A stretch of 64,000 nt of DNA. It comes from Amblyornis subalaris (Eukaryota; Chordata; Aves; Passeriformes; Ptilonorhynchidae). Both the position numbers and the translations under genes were made by a program. The notes below the pieces were generated by a model. The model ran no database searches. It saw only the letters and a list, made by a program, of their open reading frames with translations, and had not been told where the DNA came from. The stretch covers positions 2,422,786 through 2,486,785 of the forward strand of contig JACAXG010000079.1 in the NCBI GenBank assembly GCA_018881555.1, read 5' to 3'. Below, piece after piece: positions 25,940-38,800 of this stretch. Every line of letters starts with the position of its first letter. Within the stretch, counting starts at the first letter, position 1.

Positions 25940-26899
25940 TTACAAATTTTCACATGGTGTTATCAGTGGAGGTAAAGTGATTATTGGAGGCTTCAATACA
26001 ACCCTGTTCTGTTTGGCGTGTGCCTTTTGAGCAGGTGTGTGTCTCTCATATGCCTTGCCCAGAGGGGACAGGTGAGATGTGCGCTTCTGAGATGTGCGCT
26101 TAGGCACTTTGGACAGGGCTGTGTGTGAATCAGGGTTCATAGATTTCTCCAGCTGAACACAGCTGTTTGTTTGGTGCACATTCTTTTGTTGCACTTTACT
26201 GACTGCTGTAGACATGGATATGTTACTGACTGCTTTTGTTCGGTGCACGTTCTTTTGTTGTACTTTACTGACTGCTTTTGTTCGGTGCACATTCTTTTGT
26301 TGTACTTTACTGACTGCTTTTGTTCGGTGCACGTTCTTCTGTTCTATGTTACTGATTGCTTTTGTTCGGTGCACATTCTTTTGTTTTATGTTACTGACTG
26401 CTTTTGTTTGATGCACATTCTTCTGTGGTATGTTACTGACTGGATTTTTTCGGCACACATGCTTCTCTTGTATGTTACTGGCTGCTTTCACTCGGCACAC
26501 ATGCTTTTCTTGTATGTTACTGGCTGCTTTCACTCGGCACACATNNNNNNNNNNNNNNNNNNNNNNNNNNNNNNNNNNNATGTTACTGGCTGCTTTCACT
26601 CGGCACACATGCTTCTCTTGTATGTTACTGGCTGCTTTCACTCGGCACACATGCTTTTCTTGTATGTTACTGGCACCTTTAGACACAGAAACTTCAGCCT
26701 TAACATTAGCTCCAGTTTGGTGGTGAAGGAGCTCTGCAGTTTTTGGCTTACTATCACTAACAGTAACCTTACGTCTACATTTTTTCACTTTCTTCTTTTC
26801 CACCTCTTCTTTTGATTTTTCTTCAGCAATGCCATCTAGTAGTCCTTCTACTGCAGCGCAAGCCAAAATGTCTTTAGCAGGCACTTTTTTAGAACGTTT
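25940..26899 (-). CDS. NSUN7: NSUN7 last coding exon, repetitive basic tail
   Basis: The acceptor gaaattttcag precedes KRSKKVPAKDILACAAVEGL. A lysine-rich stretch follows (EEVEKKKVKKCRRK), then a 14-residue tandem repeat interrupted by a 35-base gap at 26545-26579, then a unique tail rich in Lys, Arg and Ser that ends LITPCENL and TAA. The exon supplies about 320 of 839 residues. The repeats are not part of the catalytic fold and may be specific to birds or to this lineage. Confidence 0.92.
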   Translation of the reverse strand, partial: KRSKKVPAKDILACAAVEGLLDGIAEEKSKEEVEKKKVKKCRRKVTVSDSKPKTAELLHHQTGANVKAEVSVSKGASNIQEKHVCRVKAASNIQEKHVCRVKAASNXXXXXXXXXXXXXVCRVKAASNIQEKHVCRVKAASNIQEKHVCRKNPVSNIPQKNVHQTKAVSNIKQKNVHRTKAISNIEQKNVHRTKAVSKVQQKNVHRTKAVSKVQQKNVHRTKAVSNISMSTAVSKVQQKNVHQTNSCVQLEKSMNPDSHTALSKVPKRTSQKRTSHLSPLGKAYERHTPAQKAHAKQNRVVLKPPIITLPPLITPCENL

Positions 26900-29800
26900 C
26901 TGAAAATTTCACGGGAAACAACAATGAATCTAAGCCACAACACAGAGCTGCTCAGAATTTACTCCATGAGAAAACTACAGCAGAATCTAGCAGAAGGACT
27001 TAAGTCACATGTGATAAATGCTAACCAAACTATTTAATCACAAAATTAAGAACTTTACTTCTGTAAAGAGGTACTGGAGCATTTGCTCTTCAGAGACTCC
27101 CTTCTCTACCGATCCAAAGAAGGGAAACTCAATTCTGGGCCCTGTACTGCACATCTGTGGTTTAACCACAGCTGGTCACCAAGCCCCACGCAGTCACTCG
27201 CTCACTCCCCCAGCAGCAGGATCAGGGAGGGAGCCAGAGGGTAAAGCTAGGGAACTCCTGGGTTAAGATAGAGGCAGTGGTTGCTTGGGAAGGTAAGTGC
27301 CATAACTGCAAACATCCCCCCTTTCTCCTCCTTCTCCCCACTTTATATACTGAGCGTGATGTCATATGGTCTGGAATATCCCTTTGGTCAGTTTGGGTTA
27401 CCTGTTCTGGCTGTGTCTCCTCCCAACCTCCCACACACCCCCAGTCCCCTCACCAGTGTGGCCATATGAAAACCAGAAAAGGCCTTGGCCCCGTCTAATC
27501 CCTGCTCAGCAGTAACAAAAACATCTCTATGTTATCAACCCTGTGTTCAGCACAAATCCAAAACACAGCCCCATACCAGCCACTGTGAGGAAAATTAACT
27601 CTACCCCAGCCAAAACCAGCACACTCCCACATTGACCTGCTCTGTAATGTGTCTGTAAGAACACACATATCCATTACATGTGTGTGTGTATCAGAAATAG
27701 TTACTAAAATACAGAAATATCAATAACATTAAACATGAATAATCTGCACAGTAATGAAAATCCTTGCTCATAAGTAAGAAACTCTCAAACTAGATTAAGT
27801 AGGAACCAGGTCAACATCCAAGTATATAAAGAGAAACAACTAAAGAAAATCTATTTACAACTAGCTAAGAAGAAGGATTCTGTAAACCGGAAAATTCAGT
27901 TTAAATTATAAGTACATGTTTTCTACCTTGCAGAAAATGTTCATTTCCTGAATCACCTAAAAATTGGCCACAGGAACATTTGCTTCTGTGTATTAGAATT
28001 TGACCAAAAAAACTTACTCAAATTAACTACCTGCAACAAAAGTGTGTGTTTCTTTGGATGGAGATAATATGGTAGAGAGATGCACATAGCATGATTAACT
28101 AAAACTCAGACCAAGTTAAAAATATTTAATATTGAAAAGGTCAATAACAGCTAACTTGAAAGGCTTTTCATATGCAATTCTCTTACTCTTTATAAAATCT
28201 TCTCTTCTAACTTCCCCCAAGAGACAAGCTTCTTTCAAGCACTGTAATCACAGTATGACAGAAAATGGTACAAATAACCAAATAAGATCTCTGATCTTTA
28301 ATCTGCAACGAAATTCTAATTAGTTTCCCCCCATACCCCTTCCTCTTCTGGTGGAAAACATTTGTACTTTTCTCAGACACAAGAGGAAAATGTTGATGCT
28401 CAGAGATGCAAACTAGCCCTTTAAGGCCTTTCCTCAGGAATCATGCCAAGACTTTTCTGTTTACGCAGCAAAAGCCCCCTGCCTTTCAAGCCAGATTTGC
28501 ATGTGCCTTACTTTGGGAAGGAAACATATTCATACCTATTTTATTTAAATTATAATAGTGTCACCCATAGGGATTAAGACTTTGTCTGCCTGGATACTGG
28601 AAAATCTTGGTGACACATGTAACAAACAACTTTACTAGACACCATTTATCATGAGTCTAATCAAGCTGTGTATTTCATTCCAAAGTGTGATAACAATATA
28701 TTTCCTCTAGATGTTGCTGGCACTGACTTGGATCGAGGGCCTGCTCTGATCATGAACAGGAACACCTTGTAAAGCTGTGCTCAGCATAAATCTCCAGAAG
28801 TGGCACATACCAACTGCTCACCTATGCTTTGGTTTTAAGACAACTAAAAAGCAGCCAGGAATTTTATTTCAAATGTTCCATTTCATTTATTCTTTTGTGG
28901 AAAATTGCAGTACTCATCTTCTGTGAAGTGATTTTAAATGGTAATTTTCTTAGCTTACCTCTCTCTCTAGAACAGCTAGAAAACAGCCACTGGAAATTTC
29001 TGACGGCTCCATTTTGAAAAAAATTTCAGTGGAAGCCTCTGAATTAGAGCAAGTAGAAAAAACAGAAGGAATAAGCCTGTAAAAAAAAATGAAAGATCGG
29101 AAAATAATATTTAAGAATATAAAAGGAAATAAACAAAGATACATTGAAAGTAATTTTCAAATTGTATGTTTCAATGACATAGCTTTATCTTCATTTTAAA
29201 AAACTTTAATTCAAGAAAGGCATGACAACTGATCTTTTTAGAATTGGGGTTTTTCCATTTTTTTTCAATAATTCCCATTTTTTTCCCAATTTTTAAGTAT
29301 ATTAATCACCAGATAATAAATATGTATTAAGACAATGAAAACTATGTTCTTTCTCAGGTGTGCAATTTCTGAGTTATCAAGTTGTCCATGAAGTTGGGGA
29401 ATGATCTGAAAACACTTAAGCAGCTTGCAGAAATTGTAGAGGTGTTGACTTCAAGTTATTAATATATGCTCATAATAAATAATATATTTACCTAAGCTAA
29501 AAATCTTAGGTTAGCAAAATTTGCTATTTGTAATAATTGAGTGTTGTTTTTCCAATTTTACAGTTTTGCAATGCATCAGTGGGGAGGAAAGAACTAGCCT
29601 CTTCTCCTGTTCTCCTTGTATTCCAGGAATGCCTGGTTGTTATACAGCAGTCTCAAGGACTTGACTCATAAGGCTGCTAAACTAGTACTAAGCTGTCTCA
29701 GTACAGAAAAACACTATGAAAATGTCCTTTTGCAATTATAACCCCCTCCTCTTCACTGAGGACTATGAGGTAGAGTCCCTCCTTAATGCTCCACTAACCA

Positions 29801-32800
29801 CTTGAGACAAAGCTTTATTCAAAGATGGTTACAGAGGAATGTATTCAATATTTGAAAACAATATCCTGATTTGCCTGGCTAGTTCGTTTCTAATGGGAAA
29901 TCTTCAAAACTGTTTGTTTTGAAGTTCTCACCATACTCTGCATTTTTTTCTGTACTCCTTGGAACTTGATAAAACAGGCTACAAGGCTCACATCCTCCTC
30001 GCATTACTAAATAAAACTCTTATGTCTTATGACACAGATTTTTGATTTTAGATCAGCTTATTCAGTGAAAGAAAACCCCAGTGATAATCTTTTATTGATG
30101 TATACAAATTACTGTTCACCAGGAATCCCTTCAATGACCCTGAAAAATGATGCAGAAATTAATTCAAATTTGATAGGCAAAAGAGAAATGCATGAATGGT
30201 TTAGACTCCTCTCTTACACACCTGTTTGCCATGTGTACCCTTACTTCAGGTAAAGCCTTTGCTATGAACTGTCATATCCTGAAAGTAAGCTCACCTTAGC
30301 CAGTGGATACATGTTTCAAATCACCCTTACAACTGCACAGCCTTAAGACCAGCTGTGTGACCCCCAAACTCCAACACAGCCTTATTTTGTTCAGCAACAC
30401 GTTAGTACTACAGAGTAATTCCAAAAGATAAAATGCACATAAGCACAATTGTTGTAAAAGTTTCCTGAAAGCCCTCAATTTTCCTGGAAAAGGGAATTAA
30501 TATTCAGTAGATCTGTGATGATCATACAAGATGTTTTATTACTGTGACTTGTCTCTCAAAGACACTACTATGAACATGGAGGCTAGTAACTCTGCAACAG
30601 CTTTTCATTTTATACTGCACTGTTTTAGTCAAGTTCTTTAGTTAATCCTAACGTAAGTGTAAAAGGAATTGTTGTAAGTAGTACATGCATCTTAAATGGC
30701 TTCAGCTTTCATCTTTAGCATAATCACTCTCTATATTTTATTTATGGTGTTCTATTACTGCTCTGTTCATGCTGGTTACCAGCAGCTTTATTGCTGCAAG
30801 AACTATGTGAAAAAATCCAAGATGACAGTGAAGGAGGAACAGAATCTGAAACTGTCATTTATGAAGCTCAGTCAATCTTCGGTCACAAATTTGATCAGGT
30901 CTGAAAAAATCCTAATATAATCTTATTGTCCTTTTCTTACCATCTGAGATTACCTTTTTGAAAGTATAAGTATGATTTGGTGGTTTGACAAGATTCAGGA
31001 CACTTCTGCAAAACAGCGAACAGATTTTGGTTTGGCTTTGTGGAGAGGGGAGGTGTTTTACACAAGGGGGAATTTTTTAATTAAAGCTCCAGAAACTTTT
31101 TTTTTTTAAATACGAATTCTTTTATATGTTACGAATTTACATATTATTTATGTTCAACTAATTTGGAGACCATTACATTCTAAGGTCCCCCAAGCTCTCC
31201 CCACAGAGTAATAGCTACACAGAGGTCAAGACAGACTCCAAAAAATTTCAAATTCCAAAAGAAAGCACAGTTTACAGCAAGAGTCCATAAATGCTTTAGG
31301 ACTAGCATAGCATCTTTGGCAAGACATACCCTGATTTCATCTCACTTAGAAAACAGCAGCTTGCTTGATTTTTTTTACACTATCAGTGAATTTAAAGAAA
31401 GATGCACTTTGTTGCACTGTGTCTAATGAATACCATACAACTTTTAAACATTTTTTGGACTGGCCTAAGTTACCATTTACCATTTTAATCATGCAAACTT
31501 TAACTAAATGATATCTTGAGCTGCAGTACCTTTACCTTTGATAGCCAGGCTATTGACATCATCTAAGGCAATACAAAATCTAAAAATACAGTATTACTCT
31601 TCTATGCTTTTTACAACAAACTCTTTTAACCTGCATTCTGTATCTATGTGCAAGTGAGTGCCAATTGTTTGCATTTATCTACTGTGACTGAAAGGAAAAT
31701 CCAGAAAGTACCCATCAGTCTTTTAACAATTCCTCTGTCTGATAGGGATGACAGCTAACAAGTTAAAACTATGCATAAAGTATACAGCATACATACTTTT
31801 TTCATACATATTTGTATTTGCTATGATTGCACAGGATGATCTCTTACTGTAACCTGTCCTTCCCAGAAGTCATTCATCTGAACACAGGGATGAGCAATCC
31901 TACAGCAAGGCTTCTTATTCTTCTATATTATTCTTACAATTTAAGATTTAATTTCTTTTTCCTTTGAAACTGATCATTCTACATCAGAAGCTGAGAGTAT
32001 GGTAGCAAGTTACCTGACTTCTAAGTCTCCATTTTATCTTAAACTAGTTTCATTCTCTGAATACTGAAACAATAATAGCAATAGCTCTATCTGAAGAATG
32101 TTATTTCTGACCAGTGATGCCTTCCTCCCATCTTAATTTCAGATGAACAAAAATATTAGATGAAAAAGTCAATAGAATACTGCTAAGTACTCTCATAAAC
32201 AGATAGAATGGCAAGACAGGCAGCAAAAACTATTTTAATTTCACGCAAGATACACACTAGTCTAGGACAAAAATTATGCTACAATTTTAAGTCATACTTT
32301 AATTTTTCCATAGATAAAGATACTCATTCTGTACCTATATGGTTGTACTTTATCTCCCTCAACTCCAAATTCCAGTGCTTTTTTCACTACTAGTTCATTT
32401 TCTTCTGGGTAAACTGAACAAGTGCAGTAAACAATAGCTTGTACTTTGTTAACTACGAAACAAAACAGAACAAATTTTTTACTGTTCAGATTCTTCATAC
32501 AGACAGTGGTTTGGTAAGGACTGCAAGTGTCATAAAAATTATGTCACTTTTATGAGTAAAAATATCCTCCTGCACACATTAGTATACAATCTCTAGTATT
32601 TTTTAATAATTAAAATATTTTCAAATACTTGCTAATTTCAGCACAAATTCAAAGCTGTCTCCAGTCTTTTCACACAGCTACCAAAGGAGAGATGAAGAAA
32701 GTGGCAGCATGCAGATGGAGTCAGACTACATTTGCAGTATTTCCAAAGCAGAGTATGACTAAGCCACAAGCCAGTTCTCTACACAATCCTGAAGACTATT

Positions 32801-35800
32801 GTACCAATGTCTGGTGGACACTAGGACAGAGAAACACCTTCAGGCTGGGGGAGATCATTATTCAGGGCGTTTGGTTACATGCTTACTGTTAATTAATAAT
32901 CAGTATATTTTTAATTATATTAAAACTGGTGGTACTACAATGGAATTGATAGTACAAAGTCTTCCCAGTAATTGGGGAACTAGCACACCTACACTTCAGT
33001 GCATGAATCAACTCGTTAAGCTGTCTCTCAGCAAGACTACGGAGTTTATCCTCAGACACAAATCCCTGGAAAAGGTCTTGTAGCAATCCTGCATCTAAAA
33101 GCAGAGAGTAGTAAAATTTAGTCTTGCAACTTTTATTAGTGTCTTAGAATTCAGTTGTTTGCAGAAACAGACCTGGTTGTTACTGGTGCAGTGAGAAGGT
33201 AGATTTTACAAATTAGAATACCAAGGAGTGCCTAATTTACTTGTTCTGTACCTGTAATTACTGGTGCCTCTTACTTGCTTCTAGTTAACGAAAATTGTAC
33301 AGTGAATAGACTTACACAAACAGTCAATAAAGGAATGTAATCAAATGGAAAATTATATACACGTTGGTATCTTGAAATATATCTTCTGCCTATAGTCTTT
33401 TTACTTATAAAAAATCTACATACACTCTGCTCCCCAGAATAACCCTCAAACTTATATACTATCAACTTGAAGCAATCACAGAATTATACAAGTTAATATA
33501 TATGTTTTATAGTAATTAAAATAAGGTTTTTTAATAAAATTATACAATTTACTGAAGCACCTACACTGTCTAGACCACAATACTTGAATCTATTTCTACC
33601 AGAAAGCACAAGCTAGATATTGCATCAAAAGTTACCTCTGCGTTCACTTAAAATAAACTCCATTGGATTGCCAACACCCAGTCCAGAGCATTGTGGTAGC
33701 AGCAAAATAACTTTTGCCTTTTCAAGTCTTGGGTCTGTTGGTTTAAGGTCAGTAAAGTCTTCATGTAACAACTGAATATCTAAAAAATAGGAAAAACTCA
33801 ACAGACTGCAAGCAAGCCTGCCTACAGGTGAAGAGATTGTGGTGTTACACAGATTTCAACAGAGCTAGGGCCTGCTAGATCCAGATCCTTCAAAGTATGG
33901 CCTATGGATTTCTAATGGATTGAAGGGCTAGCTAGACCTCCATCTTCCACTGAAAAGACCACTAATGGGGCTGCAGAGTCTTGCTGCATTCTGTTCTGAT
34001 TGTGTCCTCTGGCTAAACTGGACAAGTGCACGTGTTTTGGATTAACACTCTCAAACAGCTGGAAATCAGACTGAAAGCAACAGCCAAAACACCAAATAAA
34101 TGGATCCAAAAGCTCCCACCTACTAGCTACACCAACTGCTATGTAGTAGTAGGTACTTCTATCGAAAATTCACCCTGACATTTCAGGAGCTTGCATCTAT
34201 GATAGGGTTAGACTGCAATTACCTTGACTGTAGCTGAAGAGCTACACCTTGTGACAAAAAAAACATTTTTACTGCCTTCCCCAAGTCTCCAAGGAAGGGA
34301 TCTCTGAATTCTGATAGAATTAGTCTGTATTTACAGATATCACAAACATTTGTATTACAATACTTTTTGCATACCAACTGTTTTAGCACCTACTTTCACA
34401 TCCCATATGACTGAAAATGTTCCTCAGTTCTTCTTCTGCCGAAGATTTCACACCACAAACAAAAATTGTGGACATGCTGGGACTTGTCAGCACTGACATA
34501 TGGGCAATGGTCAGATGGGAACCTATGTGAGCCACTATAATGTCACCACCTTCCTTCAACAGCGCCTGTGCAGAGTGTACAGCAAGGCTGCGAGACTTAT
34601 CCTACAAAACAATGACACAAAAATTAAGTACAATCAACTATTTTGGTTTCCATGAATGCCAACCTTCTTTTCCAAATTAGGAAAGTATTTCATTGTTTTC
34701 ATACGCAAATGGGAAAGAAGGGAGGGAAAAAAACAATCAGCATTATCTGCTAACACAGAATTAAATACATTACAAAACCAAGTAGTCACTCAATAAATTT
34801 AAGTAACTTAATTCTAAATAATACATAAAAAAGCATAATATCTATAGGTGACAAGTGACTAAGTACATATCATGCCCATAAGGAGGAACTCCTAGCAACA
34901 GCCTGTTCCAGAAAAGACAAACACAGGCCACAATTCAGGCAGAATTCATCCTCAGAGGCAGCTTAACAGAGAAATGCAAAACTATTCACATAGCTCTTGA
35001 TGATAATTACAGGAGAAATGATGCCCTTACAAGTCAAAGATCAAGATTTAGCTGAAATTTGAACAACAGAGGCAGACTGGAATGCAGAAAACACAGGGAC
35101 TGGTCCACAACAGTAAATGGTCTTGTACCTTTGGTGATTAAGAGAAAACTTTATCTCCATCAAATTGCTTAAAAAGGTAAGGAGTGAAGATACTGACCAC
35201 AGGTACCAGGTCTTGCACCAAATCTGACAAACTGATGATAAACGAAAATGGGGGGAAAAAAGTGCTAAACCTTCAAGTTCACGTTGTTGTCTATGTACAC
35301 ACTTCCAGCATTCAAGCACCACCCGACTCCACCAAAGAGATGGAGGTTTTCAGGGTTCTATTTACTCATTTTGAATACTCAGTAATTATACTCAGAATTT
35401 GTTCCCATCACCTATGGGGCTCTCATGTATTGTTCTTTTCTGTAAGTCTTCCATTAAAAATCTACATACTGAAATGGAATATTGAATATTGAATCACTTT
35501 TTAAGTAAGGCAATACATTTTGAGGCTAAGTTTTCAGATAATGCTAAGCATCTAGTGAAAATGCTGGTTGAAATGTTTCTGCTAGGCACTCAAAAATCAT
35601 CAGACAGTTCAGATAATTTGTGGTTGTGTTGTTGCATGGTTACTGCAAACCACCACTTTACAACAGGAATCTCCAACCAAACCTGACTGGGTAGTCTAAT
35701 GATGACAAGTCAGGAAAAAGACCACTAGGGGTTATGGAGATCTAGGAACCACACTGCACAAAATAAAAAGAAATGTGATCATTCCATCACAAACATGCAT

Positions 35801-38800
35801 TTGAAGAGGAAGAAATATTACGATAGCATACCACTATCTACTAATTGGGGGAAAGCATATGGAGTTACATCAAAACTTTCCTCACATTTTCAGAATTGAG
35901 ACTGCCTCTTTCAACCACTTTTTACATCTAGTTCAACAGCTCTAAGACTAAATTTAAAACATTCTACTAACTTAATTGTAGCTATCAATGACAAGCATTG
36001 ACATTTGCATGCTAACTTTAGTAAGTGGATCCGTTTGTAACCTTCTAATTATTAAAAACATCGAAAACCTTATCAGTTTGTTGCTGCCTGACTAATTTAA
36101 TAGAATAGTCACACAATACATGACCTCTTTCTAATGCAAAGCAATTACTTCAATTTGCAGATCATCTGACTCAAGGCTGACATCAACTCACCTGCAGTAA
36201 GAGTTTGCAATCTGCGAAAAGATCTAAATTAAGCAGTTCTTCTTTAAGAGAGGACGGAAAAACCAATACATCATGGCAATGTTGGTCCACAGCATACGTA
36301 TAATGGTCGAAGTCAGACACAGATTCAACCTTTTTGAGTCCCTTCGTCTCCAAATCTCTGATAACATCTTCAAGGCTGTTAACATACAACTCTGACCATT
36401 AAATATACAAGAGTTACTTAAGCAACATAGTTCACATGGATTATATGAATTTTTTACTTCTATGTGTGTGTGTGTGTGTATACATATGCATACATATATA
36501 GGTATAAAATGCCATACTGCCTAATGCAGGAGGGAAACTTACTCTACTTTAGGTATATAAGTGCTGTTTTGAAACAATTAAGTTAGTAAGTCTGATAAAA
36601 TAAATTAAGAAAGAGGTATGTGTCTCCAGAGGATGAATCAAAGAATCAAAACAAAAATGTCCATGTGCTCAGGAGATACTGTAGTAAATTTACTACTGGA
36701 ATGCTTTAGTTCTTTCAATTGCTTTCAATTTAGCCCAACTCGCCAATTACTTTAACAGCTGATAACTGAAAGAATTCTGGTGAAAATGTAATGAAGGCAT
36801 AACTGCTGAGGTTGGCAGTTCAAATATCATAAAGATTTAAAGGTATATATAGCAAGACTTGTTTGTTGAAATGCTGTTTCAGACAGTGCCGTAAGTTTAT
36901 ACAGTACATTAAACGTGGGATGAATGCAGCAGCTTTTATTTCAGTCTTATTAAGGGTTCCAAAGTCACAACCAAAGTAAGATACATTATCTTGAACAGCC
37001 TATAACCTAGGCACCACACATTGGTCCAAGACAAGAGTAGAAAAACAAAGTTCTTGAAAACATTATAAAATGGATTACCTGTCTAACAAAACAGGTAACA
37101 GGATACTCTGGTATGGTTCATTTATCAGTTAGTACTAAACTGGGAACACCAGTGTTACATATATAGCAGCCTACAGAATATAAGGATTTTTAAAAGTGTA
37201 TTTTAATTTCAAGTTTACACTATCCTTACAGAATAAACAGCAGGTTTAAGTACTGTATGTCTTAACACCCTTTGACAAGATTATGGTTTACATTAATACA
37301 CCCACCTTTAAGACATTTTCTCTAGTTTTTGTCACCAACTCACCCATACTTTTTTCCCAACTTTATTTCCTCATTTATTTGGTGAAAGATCCACACAAGC
37401 AACAGAATCGTAAGAACTGTTTCAAAGTCTTCTTACAGTGTATAAATACCACTACTGCAATATAGAAAAACTACAAAAAAATATAACACAATGGCAGTGG
37501 ACTAAGCAGAATTTCCTTTAAGAATTTTAAATTACTGGTAATAATATAACCTGGAAATTCTATAACAAGTATGTAGCAAACTATATCACTTCATATGTAA
37601 AAACATCAATATCAGATGATACTTTAAAGACCTTACCTGATTTTAAATGTGTTTACCCAAACACAGAAAGGTAAAGCAGAAACCCTTTGTTCCTGCTTCC
37701 ATATGGTTTCTGGTACAAAGTATTCAATTGAAAGAGCATCATGTTTGATGCGACGTCGTGCTAGTGCAGCTGCCAATTTGGTCCTACAACTGTAAAACAC
37801 AGTCACGAGTTTAATAAGTTTTATAAATGTTTTCATCAGCTATTAGCATGCAACGTTTCCACTGCAGTACCATCTTGCTCAGAAACAAAATCCAAAAGAA
37901 TGACCTTTGGATTCTATTACATTTGTATTTATGAACATTTACTGAATATTTAATTTCTTTTTCTAGAATTGTGTGAAAAAAGTCTCAACAACGTCAAAAT
38001 AAGATAAAATCTCAGGAAAATAATCCACAATATAAGAATGGTCTATTATCTGTATTTTTCATGACTATATAAATATGAAAGTTTCCCTTCAAACCAGGCT
38101 CTCATTAAAATTTTTTTTAAAAGCCCACAAAACTTTTAGATTAAAGACAGGTTTAATAATTCTTTTTAGAAGGCACTGATTATACAAATCTTCATTTTTG
38201 CTAATATGTATCAACAAAAAATAGCTCTTTGCACATATACCTGTCTAAATAATGCCCTATTTCCTGAACTTCTGCTACAAGTTCCTCTTCATCAAAAATC
38301 TTTCGTTCTTGAAACTTTCGGTCTTGTAAGTCATAAAGCATCACAACAAGCAAACTGGTTAACTCATCTGGCTGCAAGAGAAAAGCACCACAAAGCATGC
38401 CTTGCTTCTGCAAAAAGATCATATCAAACAGCAGTTTCCCATGTAAAAGGCATTAAAAGCTCTTAAATGCTCGCTTGTAAGAATATGGAAGTAATTTCCT
38501 GTGGAGAGTTAATAAAACACCGAAGATTTTTTTTAAAACTCTAATACACAATTTATAAGTTGTTTAGATTATCAAAATTAAAAACATTCTCCATACACAC
38601 AGATAAAATACTATATCTTAACAACTTCTAATGTTATCAGAATTGAAACTTTGAAATTATTTTCTCCTCATAAAGTAGTTTGTTAAATAGCTAAGCTAAC
38701 AAAAACTTCTTGTCTATCAGTTCCTCTCTTCTGGGATTCTTCCACATGTAGCAACCAATACGCCCAGTTATCATAACACTTCTGCTTTTGAGATAGATGT

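Noticed and set aside
26171..26815. Long plus-strand open frame of 214 codons with a repetitive Cys/Phe-rich product
   Set aside because: It is the antisense of the NSUN7 minisatellite. A 42-base period is a multiple of three, so any stop-free frame in one unit stays open through the array.
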